Assembly (NCBI GenBank): GCA_910585615.1
Contig: CAJUFO010000108.1
Coordinates: 1-10,260 of the forward strand
DNA: 10,260 bases
Origin: an uncultured Acetatifactor sp.
GTDB taxonomy: Bacteria; Bacillota; Clostridia; Lachnospirales; Lachnospiraceae
Direction of reading: 5' to 3'
Shown here: piece by piece, positions 1 through 6,487 of the stretch
Layout: every line of letters starts with the position of its first letter
Numbering within the stretch: position 1 is the stretch's first letter
Position numbers and translations under genes: made by a program
The notes under the pieces: generated by a model
Told to the model about the DNA's origin: nothing
What the model saw: the letters and a program-made list of their open reading frames with translations, nothing else
The model's database searches: none

Positions 1-58
1 TTCCATGGAAGAAGAGCATTCCATGGAAGAAGAGCATTCCATGGAAGAAGAGCATTCC
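1..58 (+). repeat. 18-bp tandem repeat at the murE 5' end
   Basis: Three identical copies of ATGGAAGAAGAGCATTCC lie at 5-22, 23-40 and 41-58. Bases 1-4 (TTCC) match the end of a further copy cut by the window edge. Each junction forms the palindrome TTCCATGGAA. The unit is a multiple of three and reads MEEEHS in the murE frame, so copy number can change without breaking the gene. Each unit also has a purine-rich AGAAGAG a few bases before the next ATG, a weak ribosome-binding-like context. Identical copies suggest recent expansion. Confidence 0.9.
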
Positions 59-1480
59 ATGGACAAAGAAGTGTCGGCGGTGGTCTATGATTCCAGAAAG
101 ATTGTGGAAGGCTGCCTTTTCATCTGCATAGAGGGCGTCAACTTCGACGGCCACGCCTTTGCGGCCGAGGCCGCGGAGAAAGGGGCTGCAGCCCTGCTGG
201 TCTCCAAGCCCGTGGAGGGCCTGGAAGATAAAGATATTACTGTAATCAAGGTGGAAGATACCAGATACGCCATGGCCTTCGTCTCCGCGGCCTGGTTCGG
301 CCATCCCGCAAAAAAGTTGAAGACGATAGGCATCACAGGCACCAAGGGCAAAACCACCACCACCTATCTGGTGAAATCCATCCTGGAGAACGCAGGGCTG
401 AAGGTGGGGCTCATAGGCACCATAGAGACCGTCATCGGGGACGTACACATCCATGCCGAGAACACCACGCCGGAATCCTACATTTTACAGGAGTATTTTG
501 CCAAAATGGCGGAGACCGGGCTGGACGCGGTGGTGATGGAGGTGTCCTCCCAGGCCCTGAAGCTCCACCGGACCCAGGGCTTTGTATTCGATTACGGCAT
601 CTTCACGAACCTGGAGCCGGACCATATCGGGCCGGGGGAGCATGAGAGCTTTGAGGAGTACATGGAATGCAAGGGGCGGCTGTTCAGGCAATGCCGGATT
701 GGCATCGTCAATTGCGACGACGCCCGTGTAGGCAAGATCGTGGAGGGCCACACCTGTGAATTGGAGACCTACGGCGTCGGCGAGGACGCCATGCTGCGGG
801 CGGAGAGGCTGGAGCTGGTGCACACCCCGGGTGAGCTGGGCGTGAACTTCCATGTGGCGGGCCTGATGGATTTCGACGCCCATGTGCCCGCGCCCGGACG
901 GTTCAGCGTATACAATGCCCTGTGCGCCATCGCCATCTGCCGCCATTTCCGGGTAGGGACAGAGGACATCCAAAGTGCCCTGCGGACAGCCAAGGTGAAG
1001 GGCCGCATCGAGCGGGTGAAAATCTCCGACAGATTCACTTTGCTGATAGATTATGCCCACAACGCCATGGCCCTGGAGAGCCTGCTGTCTACGTTGAAGG
1101 AGTATGAGCCGAAGCGCCTGGTGTGCCTGTTCGGCTGCGGCGGCAACCGCTCCAGGCAGCGCAGGTACGAGATGGGGGAGGTCAGCGGAAGGCTGGCGGA
1201 CTTCACGGTGATTACCTCGGACAATCCGCGCTTCGAGGAGCCCCAGGATATCATCGAGGACATCAAGACCGGAATCGGGAAGACGGACGGCGAGTACGTG
1301 GAAATCTGCGACAGGAGGGAGGCCATCGCCTATGCCATTTCCCATGCAGAAGAAGGGGATTTGATTGTCCTGGCCGGAAAGGGGCATGAGGACTATCAGG
1401 AGATCAGGGGGGTGAAATACCCCATGGACGAGCGGGTCATCATAGAAGAGCTGCTGGCCGGAGGGCTGGAGCATATCTGA
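2..1480 (+). CDS. murE: UDP-N-acetylmuramoyl-L-alanyl-D-glutamate--2,6-diaminopimelate ligase (MurE), probably open at the left edge
   Basis: Cytoplasmic Mur ligase that uses ATP to add the third stem-peptide residue to UDP-MurNAc-L-Ala-D-Glu in peptidoglycan synthesis. Numbering from the ATG at 5: N-terminal UDP-substrate domain with YDSRK (28-32), P-loop GITGTKGKTTT (109-119), NTTPES (153-158), MEVSSQAL (178-185), YMECKGRLF with the probable carbamylated lysine K223, and a C-terminal domain with DYAHN (349-353) and LAGKGHEDY (457-465). DNPR at 406-409 is the motif tied to meso-diaminopimelate rather than lysine. The first 18 residues are three copies of MEEEHS. The frame stays open to base 2, and removing the repeats leaves about 473 residues without the roughly 20-residue leader usual before YDSRK. 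The true start is therefore probably upstream of the window, although the ATGs at 5, 23, 41 or 59 could also serve. Function is sure; the start is not. Confidence 0.95.
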   Translation, partial: SMEEEHSMEEEHSMEEEHSMDKEVSAVVYDSRKIVEGCLFICIEGVNFDGHAFAAEAAEKGAAALLVSKPVEGLEDKDITVIKVEDTRYAMAFVSAAWFGHPAKKLKTIGITGTKGKTTTTYLVKSILENAGLKVGLIGTIETVIGDVHIHAENTTPESYILQEYFAKMAETGLDAVVMEVSSQALKLHRTQGFVFDYGIFTNLEPDHIGPGEHESFEEYMECKGRLFRQCRIGIVNCDDARVGKIVEGHTCELETYGVGEDAMLRAERLELVHTPGELGVNFHVAGLMDFDAHVPAPGRFSVYNALCAIAICRHFRVGTEDIQSALRTAKVKGRIERVKISDRFTLLIDYAHNAMALESLLSTLKEYEPKRLVCLFGCGGNRSRQRRYEMGEVSGRLADFTVITSDNPRFEEPQDIIEDIKTGIGKTDGEYVEICDRREAIAYAISHAEEGDLIVLAGKGHEDYQEIRGVKYPMDERVIIEELLAGGLEHI

Positions 1481-1501
1481 TTTTATGTGGGTCGATTCCT
1501 T

Positions 1502-1516
1502 CGCAGCCGGGCTGCG
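1502..1516 (+). other. Short GC-rich hairpin after murE
   Basis: CGCAGC, loop CGG, then GCTGCG form a perfect 6-bp stem 21 bp after the murE stop. The sequence that follows (GGGAGTTTCATTAT) has only a broken T stretch, so a strong intrinsic terminator is unlikely. It may be a weak attenuator or an mRNA-stabilising stem between murE and the small membrane gene. Function is inferred only. Confidence 0.35.
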
Positions 1517-1544
1517 GGGAGTTTCATTATCATGAGGGCATGGG

Positions 1545-1814
1545 ATGAAGAAAGCCAAACTGGTCCGGCATGTTTGTGACATATGGATTGTCGTTTTTGT
1601 TCTTGGATTTATCCTGGCATTGTTCTGGTATCTGGGCGGTTCTTTTGAGATAGCCCCGACAGAAGAGCAGCAGGAAAAAGCGCGGATAGGAGCCGCGGCG
1701 TTGATGGCAGTGGCGGGCGCGCTCTGTACGGTCGGCATTGCGGTCAGGATAAAGCTGGGACAAAGGGGAGCGAAATGGAAGAGAAAAAAGAATACTACGC
1801 AGATGTCATTGTAG
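1545..1814 (+). CDS. Small two-helix membrane protein of unknown function
   Basis: An 89-residue protein I do not recognise as a named family. Two hydrophobic segments are visible, at about residues 13-31 (IWIVVFVLGFILALFWYL) and 48-67. They are separated by a short acidic loop (EIAPTEEQQEK). The N-terminus (MKKAKLVRH) and the C-terminal tail (RIKLGQRGAKWKRKK) are strongly basic, so the positive-inside rule predicts a hairpin with both ends in the cytoplasm. GAGGG at 1534-1538 lies six bases before the ATG. The last 40 bases overlap the start of priA in another frame and include the priA ribosome-binding site, which suggests translational coupling. Real coding is supported by the clean membrane topology, the ribosome-binding site and the fit between murE and priA. 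There is no sequence basis for a specific function. Confidence 0.75.
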   Translation: MKKAKLVRHVCDIWIVVFVLGFILALFWYLGGSFEIAPTEEQQEKARIGAAALMAVAGALCTVGIAVRIKLGQRGAKWKRKKNTTQMSL

Positions 1815-4084
1815 ACATCTCCCATGAGAAACTGGACAGGCCCTTCCAGTACCGCGTCCCCGAAAGGCTCCGGGAGAAGCTGGAGACAGGGGCCTGCGTG
1901 ACGGTTCCCTTCGGAAACGGAAATAAGCTCCTAAAGGCCTATGTGGTGGGCATAGGGCAAGTCTGCAAATATGACCCTGCTAAAATGAAAGAGATCCGCG
2001 GCATCGTCCAGGGCGGCACAGGCGCGGAGGACAAAATGATCGCCCTGGCCGCATGGATTCGGAAGAACTACGGCTCCACCATGATACAGGCCCTGAAGGT
2101 GGTGCTCCCCGCCAGGCGCTCCGTGAAGCGGCTGGAGCACAGGACGCTGCAGCGGGCATTGGGCAGAGAGGAGATCGTCTCCTTGCTCGGGGAAAGCAGG
2201 CGAAAAAAGCAGGTGGCCAAGGAACGCCTCCTCCGGGAGCTGGTGGAACAGGAGTCCATCCCCTACGAGTGGGTCACGGGGAAGCTGGGGGTGTCCGCCC
2301 AGACCGTGAAGAGCCTGGAGCGGGCGGGGGCCGTCCGGGTCATCAGCACCGAAACCTTCCGCAATCCCGTCAGCCTGGCCGCCACCCGGGAGCAGAAAAA
2401 GCTTCTGAGCGACGCCCAGCGGCGGATCGTGGAGGAAGTGATGGGCGACTTCGAAAGCGGCCGCCCCGACACCTACCTGCTCCACGGCATCACCGGAAGC
2501 GGCAAGACGGAGGTCTACATGCAGTTGGTCTCCGAGATGGTGGAGCGGGGCAGGCAGGCCATCGTGCTGATACCGGAGATCGCCCTGACCTACCAGACCC
2601 TCCTTCGTTTCTACAACAGATTCGGCGACAAGGTCAGCATCCTGAATTCCAACCTGTCCCCCGGAGAAAAATACGATCAGTGCGAACGGGCCAGGAATGG
2701 GGAAATCGACGTAATCATCGGTCCCCGTTCCGCGCTGTTCGTGCCCTTCCGGAACATCGGCCTGATCATCATAGACGAGGAGCACGAGGGCAGTTACAAG
2801 AGCGAGGCTTCCCCCAAATACCACGCCAGGGAGACGGCCATCCAGGTGGCCAGGCTCCACGGGGCCAGCGTGCTCTTAGGCTCCGCCACGCCCTCCCTGG
2901 AGTCCTACTACCGGGCCGAGACCGGGGAATACAAGCTTTTCACCCTGAAGGAGCGCCTGACAGGGGGGCAGCTCCCGAAAGTCCACACCATAGACCTGCG
3001 CAGGGAGCTGAAGGAGGGCAACCGCTCCATCTTCAGCCGCAAGCTCCAGGAGCTTTTGGCGGACAGGCTCTCGAAACAGGAGCAGAGCATCCTGTTCCTG
3101 AACCGGCGGGGCTATGCGGGCTTCGTGTCCTGCAGGTCCTGCGGCCATGTGATGAAATGCCCCCACTGCGATGTGTCCCTGTCGGAGCACAGTGCCGGGC
3201 GGGGTGGGCAGGGGACATTGATGTGCCATTACTGCGGCTATCAGGAGCCAAAGCCGAGGAAATGTCCCAAATGCGGCTCTCCCTACATCAGCGGCTTCAA
3301 GGCGGGCACCCAGCAGATAGAGGAAAAGCTCCGGGAGATGTTCCCCGGGGTGCGCACCCTGCGCATGGACGGGGACACCACCCGGACAAAGGACAGCTAT
3401 GAGCGGATTCTGTCCGCTTTCATGGGGGGCGAGGCGGATGTGCTGATCGGCACCCAGATGATCGTGAAGGGCCATGATTTCCCCAGGGTGACGCTGGTGG
3501 GGGTGCTGGCGGCAGACCTGTCCTTAAGCGTGGGGGACTATCGGGCCGGGGAGAAGACCTTCCAGCTGCTGACCCAGGCGGTGGGCCGGGCGGGGCGGGG
3601 AGAGCTTGCCGGGGAGGCGGTGATCCAGACCTACCAGCCGGACCACTACGCCGTAATCCATGCGGCGGCCCAGAACTACGGGGGCTTTTATAAGGAAGAG
3701 ATCATCTACCGGGAGATGATGGGATATCCCCCTGCGGCCCATATGCTGGCGGTACAGATATTTGCCAAGGTCCAGGACCGGGGACAGGCGCTGGCAGACA
3801 GCTTGGCGTCTGCGACAAGACGTAATTTCGATAATCCGTCGGAGCCGGATGCCGTAGAAAGCCCTCCGGGATCCTGCGGGGAGAGTAAGGGGGTGCAGAT
3901 CGTCGGCCCGGCGCCGGCGTCCATCGGCAGAATTAATGATATTTTTAGATTTGTTTTCTATGTGAAATGCCCAAAATATGATAAACTGGTACAGATAAAG
4001 GATTTGCTGGAAGAGGAAATGCAAAAACGCCAGTCCGCGGATGAACTGGTGCAATTTGATTTCAATCCCATGAATACAATGTAA
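1775..4084 (+). CDS. priA: Primosomal protein N' (replication restart helicase PriA)
   Basis: Superfamily 2, 3'-to-5' DNA helicase that recognises stalled or collapsed forks and starts reloading of the replicative helicase. The 769 residues show the N-terminal 3'-end DNA-binding domain (about 1-105), a winged-helix region (about 115-195), Walker A GITGSGKTE (238-246), DEEH (334-337), GSATPS (369-374), motif V around GTQMIVKGHD (559-568) and motif VI QAVGRAGRGE (601-610). Eight cysteines (453, 456, 462, 465, 484, 487, 497, 500) form the two zinc sites inserted in the helicase core. The ATG at 1775 follows AAGGGGAG at 1763-1770. Two stretches look longer than usual for the family: about 471-481 between zinc cysteine pairs and about 680-706 in the C-terminal domain. 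The end of the gene (3931-4000) is strikingly AT-rich compared with the rest. def follows after 25 bp. Confidence 0.97.
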   Translation: MEEKKEYYADVIVDISHEKLDRPFQYRVPERLREKLETGACVTVPFGNGNKLLKAYVVGIGQVCKYDPAKMKEIRGIVQGGTGAEDKMIALAAWIRKNYGSTMIQALKVVLPARRSVKRLEHRTLQRALGREEIVSLLGESRRKKQVAKERLLRELVEQESIPYEWVTGKLGVSAQTVKSLERAGAVRVISTETFRNPVSLAATREQKKLLSDAQRRIVEEVMGDFESGRPDTYLLHGITGSGKTEVYMQLVSEMVERGRQAIVLIPEIALTYQTLLRFYNRFGDKVSILNSNLSPGEKYDQCERARNGEIDVIIGPRSALFVPFRNIGLIIIDEEHEGSYKSEASPKYHARETAIQVARLHGASVLLGSATPSLESYYRAETGEYKLFTLKERLTGGQLPKVHTIDLRRELKEGNRSIFSRKLQELLADRLSKQEQSILFLNRRGYAGFVSCRSCGHVMKCPHCDVSLSEHSAGRGGQGTLMCHYCGYQEPKPRKCPKCGSPYISGFKAGTQQIEEKLREMFPGVRTLRMDGDTTRTKDSYERILSAFMGGEADVLIGTQMIVKGHDFPRVTLVGVLAADLSLSVGDYRAGEKTFQLLTQAVGRAGRGELAGEAVIQTYQPDHYAVIHAAAQNYGGFYKEEIIYREMMGYPPAAHMLAVQIFAKVQDRGQALADSLASATRRNFDNPSEPDAVESPPGSCGESKGVQIVGPAPASIGRINDIFRFVFYVKCPKYDKLVQIKDLLEEEMQKRQSADELVQFDFNPMNTM

Positions 4085-4109
4085 AGGAACAATCGGAGGG
4101 GACAGTGAA

Positions 4110-4586
4110 ATGGCAATCAGGAATATACGGGAGATGGGAGAAGAGGTTCTCTCAAAGAAATGCAAGCTGGTGACGGAGATGACGCCCCGCACCAAGGAAC
4201 TCATCGAGGATATGCTGGACACCATGTACGAATCCAACGGCGTGGGCCTGGCGGCGCCTCAGGTGGGGGTGCTGAAGCGCATCGTGGTGATAGACGTCAC
4301 CGGGGAAGACCCTTATATCTTCATCAATCCCAGGATCGTGGAGAGCAGCGGCGAGCAGACGGGGATGGAGGCCTGCCTGAGCGTGCCGGGCAAGACGGGA
4401 CAGGTCACCAGGCCCAATTATGTCAAGGTGGTGGCCCTGGACGTGAACATGCGGGAGTTCGAGGTGGAGGGAACGGAGCTCCTGGCCCGGGCCATCTGCC
4501 ATGAGCTGGATCACCTGGAGGGGCATCTGTACGTGGAGAAGGTGGAAGGGCCGCTCCAGGATGCCGTAGAGGAAGAAGAGGAATAA
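4110..4586 (+). CDS. def: Peptide deformylase
   Basis: Metalloenzyme that removes the N-formyl group from nascent proteins at the ribosome exit, reversing the modification set up by Fmt, encoded next. The 158 residues carry the three family motifs: GVGLAAPQVG (44-53), EACLSVPG (87-94) with metal-ligand Cys89, and HELDHLEG (131-138) with metal ligands His131 and His135 and catalytic Glu132. Motif 2 is usually EGCLS, so Gly-to-Ala at position 88 is a conservative variant. The protein ends in five glutamates. GGAGGGG at 4095-4101 lies eight bases before the ATG. Spacing to priA suggests one transcript, and a palindrome just downstream may end or attenuate it. Confidence 0.97.
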   Translation: MAIRNIREMGEEVLSKKCKLVTEMTPRTKELIEDMLDTMYESNGVGLAAPQVGVLKRIVVIDVTGEDPYIFINPRIVESSGEQTGMEACLSVPGKTGQVTRPNYVKVVALDVNMREFEVEGTELLARAICHELDHLEGHLYVEKVEGPLQDAVEEEEE

Positions 4587-4611
4587 GCGTGAGAAGAAGC
4601 TCCAAGGCCGT

Positions 4612-4634
4612 AAGAGGGGGCCGGCCCCCTCTTT
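4612..4634 (+). terminator. Possible intrinsic terminator after def
   Basis: A perfect palindrome spans 4612-4633: AAGAGGGGG pairs with CCCCCTCTT around CCGG. It lies 26 bases after the def stop. The T run is short (TTT at 4632-4634, partly within the stem), so termination may be incomplete. Its position between def and fmt, in the longest gap of the window, fits a transcript boundary or attenuation point. Confidence 0.5.
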
Positions 4635-4664
4635 AGTACGCGACCTAAGAACTTCTAGGCTCGC

Positions 4665-4683
4665 AAGCGAACAGGTTCGTTTT
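4665..4683 (+). other. Small hairpin followed by T4 in the def-fmt gap
   Basis: AAGCGAAC (4665-4672) can pair with GTTCGTTT (4675-4682), with one G-U pair and a very tight loop. It ends in a TTTT run at 4680-4683. It could back up the palindrome upstream as a weak second terminator, but the tight loop makes this uncertain. Confidence 0.25.
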
Positions 4684-4700
4684 GCAAGCCGATTTCACGC

Positions 4701-4731
4701 GGAAGAATGCCCATAGTGCGGGCATTCTTCC
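4701..4731 (+). repeat. Perfect 12-bp inverted repeat (hairpin) upstream of fmt
   Basis: GGAAGAATGCCC (4701-4712), a seven-base loop (ATAGTGC) and GGGCATTCTTCC (4720-4731) form a perfect stem ending 43 bases before the fmt ATG. No T run follows on either strand, so it is not an ordinary terminator. Its arms share the GGAAG and GGCATTC words found at three other gene junctions in this window and in the murE repeat unit, so it may belong to a dispersed intergenic repeat family. Confidence 0.7.
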
Positions 4732-4763
4732 AGGGGTGCGGCGGATTTGGGGTTTTGATGAGT

Positions 4764-4769
4764 AGGAGG
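4764..4769 (+). promoter_or_regulatory. Ribosome-binding site deciding the fmt start
   Basis: A consensus AGGAGG lies five bases before the ATG at 4775 but only two bases before the in-frame TTG at 4772. This favours the ATG, giving an N-terminus of MRIVFMG, typical of Fmt. Confidence 0.8.
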
Positions 4770-4774
4770 TTTTG

Positions 4775-5731
4775 ATGAGGATTGTTTTTATGGGGACGCC
4801 TGATTATGCGGCGGTGGCTTTGCGGGCATTGATTAGGGTGGGGCATGAGGTTACGGCGGTGGTGACGCAGCCGGATAAGCCGAAGGGAAGGAGCAAGGAG
4901 CTGGTGCCTCCGCCGGTGAAGGTATGTGCCGTGGAGAACGGCATTCCGGTGCTGCAGCCCAGGCGCATCAAGCGGGCGGAGGCTATAGCGGAACTTCGCG
5001 GGTTCGAGGCGGACGTGTATGTGGTGGCGGCTTTCGGGCAGATTCTTTCCCAGGAGATCCTGGATATCCCGCGTTTTGGAAGCTTGAATATCCATGCGTC
5101 CCTGCTTCCCAGGTACAGGGGGGCGTCTCCGATTCAGCATGCAATCATAGACGGCGAATCAAAGACGGGGATTACTATCATGCAGATGGATGCAGGGATA
5201 GATACCGGGGACATTCTTTACCAGAAGGAGACATCTATTTCGCCGAAGGATAATTATGAGACGCTTCATGACAGGTTGGCCATGCTGGGTGGCGAGGCCA
5301 TCGCGGAGGCTCTGGGGCTTCTGGAGCAGGGGAAGCTGGAGCCTGTAAGGCAGGACGATGCCCTGAGCTGCTATGCGCCGCTGATTGGGAAGGAGATGGG
5401 GGAAATCGACTTTTCCAGAGGGGCCCTGGCGATAGATCGTCTGATTCGGGGCATGACCCCCTGGCCCAGCGCTTTCACCAGCTATAAGGGAAAGCAGTTG
5501 AAGATATGGCGGGCGGAGCCTACAGTGGCGGAGAACTCTTACGGCCGCGTCCCGGGAGAGGTTCTGCAGGTGGAAAAGGACTGCGTCACGGTGGCTGCCG
5601 GAGAGGGGGCGCTGCGCATCTATGAGCTGCAGCTTGCGGGGAAGAAGCGGATGACGGCCCACGATTTCCTGCTGGGGGTCAGGATGCAGCCGGGCGAGAT
5701 GCTGGGAAGCGCGGACGGAATGAAGGGGTAA
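4775..5731 (+). CDS. fmt: Methionyl-tRNA formyltransferase
   Basis: Transfers a formyl group from 10-formyltetrahydrofolate to Met-tRNAfMet for initiation; the formyl group is later removed by Def, encoded just upstream. The 318 residues begin MRIVFMGTPDYAA. The formyltransferase fold carries LNIHASLLPRYRGASPI (104-120) and MDAGIDTGDIL (138-148), with the likely catalytic triad Asn105, His107 and Asp143. The C-terminal tRNA-binding domain starts near residue 205 (IDRLIRGMTPWPSAF) and ends at the usual family length. The gene is set apart from def by a 188-bp gap with a possible terminator and hairpins, so it may have its own control. Its first 100 bases use more T-ending codons than neighbouring genes. 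The metallopeptidase gene follows after 52 bp. Confidence 0.97.
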   Translation: MRIVFMGTPDYAAVALRALIRVGHEVTAVVTQPDKPKGRSKELVPPPVKVCAVENGIPVLQPRRIKRAEAIAELRGFEADVYVVAAFGQILSQEILDIPRFGSLNIHASLLPRYRGASPIQHAIIDGESKTGITIMQMDAGIDTGDILYQKETSISPKDNYETLHDRLAMLGGEAIAEALGLLEQGKLEPVRQDDALSCYAPLIGKEMGEIDFSRGALAIDRLIRGMTPWPSAFTSYKGKQLKIWRAEPTVAENSYGRVPGEVLQVEKDCVTVAAGEGALRIYELQLAGKKRMTAHDFLLGVRMQPGEMLGSADGMKG

Positions 5732-5761
5732 GGCGTTCTTCCGGGATTGCGCCGATTTTGG
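5732..5761 (+). repeat. Leader segment resembling the fmt leader
   Basis: Bases 5732-5761, directly after the fmt stop, match 4721-4750 upstream of fmt at 23 of 30 positions without gaps. The match starts with GGC[A/G]TTCTTCC. In both places the segment sits shortly before a ribosome-binding site. It may be a degenerate copy of the intergenic element described at the fmt hairpin. Confidence 0.45.
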
Positions 5762-5783
5762 AAGAAGAAAGGAGCGACAAGAT

Positions 5784-6485
5784 ATGGGTATGTATTATTG
5801 GGATCCTACGTATCTTTTGGTAATCATCGGCATGCTGTTGTGCATGGGGGCCAGCGCCATGGTGAACAGCGCCATGAACAGGTACAGCAAGGTGCGCAAT
5901 GCCAGGGGCATGACAGGGGCGGAGGCGGCCCGGCAGATTCTGAACAACGAGGGGCTGTACAATGTGCAGATCGAGTGCCTGTCCTCGGACAGCGGAGACC
6001 ATTACGATCCCCGCACCAATACCGTGCGGCTGTCCGCCGGCAACTACAATCACGCCTCCGTGACGGCGGTGGGGGTGGCGGCCCATGAGTGCGGCCATGC
6101 CATCCAGCACGCCAAGGGCTATGTGCCGATTAATATCAGGTCCGCTCTGGTGCCTGTGGTGAATATCGCGAGCCATCTGGGGATGCCGCTGATCTTCCTG
6201 GGCGTGATTCTGAGCTGGAACCAGACATTGATCCAAATCGGCATCTGGGCTTTCGCCACGGCGGTGCTGTTCCAGCTGGTGACCCTGCCAGTGGAGTTCA
6301 ACGCCTCCGCCAGGGCGGTGGCGAAGGTGGAGCAGTACGGGCTTTTGACCACCGAGGAGACCAAGGGCTGCAGGAAGGTGCTCACCGCGGCGGCCATGAC
6401 CTATGTGGCGGCCACGGCTTCGGCCGGATTGCAGCTTCTGCGTTTGGTGCTGCTGTTCGGGGGCAATAATAGAAGGAGAGACTGA
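5784..6485 (+). CDS. YugP-type membrane zinc metallopeptidase
   Basis: Resembles the YugP-like putative neutral zinc metallopeptidases (Zn_peptidase_2 type); its substrate is not known to me. The 233 residues hold AAHECGHAIQHA with the zinc-binding HExxH at 101-105 (His101, Glu102, His105). LPVEFNASARA supplies a plausible third ligand, Glu171. Hydrophobic segments lie at about 8-27, 117-143, 147-169 and 199-225, so it is an integral membrane protein. GMTGAEAARQIL (42-53) is also typical of the family. AAAGGAG at 5768-5774 precedes the ATG by nine bases. Only two bases separate its stop from the rsmB start, so the two are surely co-transcribed and probably translationally coupled. Placement between fmt and rsmB differs from the Bacillus order and fits Clostridia. 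Confidence 0.9.
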   Translation: MGMYYWDPTYLLVIIGMLLCMGASAMVNSAMNRYSKVRNARGMTGAEAARQILNNEGLYNVQIECLSSDSGDHYDPRTNTVRLSAGNYNHASVTAVGVAAHECGHAIQHAKGYVPINIRSALVPVVNIASHLGMPLIFLGVILSWNQTLIQIGIWAFATAVLFQLVTLPVEFNASARAVAKVEQYGLLTTEETKGCRKVLTAAAMTYVAATASAGLQLLRLVLLFGGNNRRRD

Positions 6486-6487
6486 CA

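Noticed and set aside
1..58. CRISPR array or satellite at the left edge
   Set aside because: The 18-bp copies are directly adjacent with no spacers, and they are in frame with murE.
485..1825. Long minus-strand open frame (446 codons) opposite murE and the small membrane gene
   Set aside because: It is a shadow of G+C-rich codons in MurE, has no recognisable domain, and the + strand carries every MurE motif.
2053..3402. 449-codon + frame inside priA
   Set aside because: The translation is a low-complexity Gly/Arg/Pro/Ala/His-rich string typical of an out-of-frame G+C-rich gene; PriA motifs run uninterrupted in the true frame.
4587..4774. Riboswitch or T-box leader before fmt
   Set aside because: I see no T-box sequence or known riboswitch core, only simple inverted repeats.
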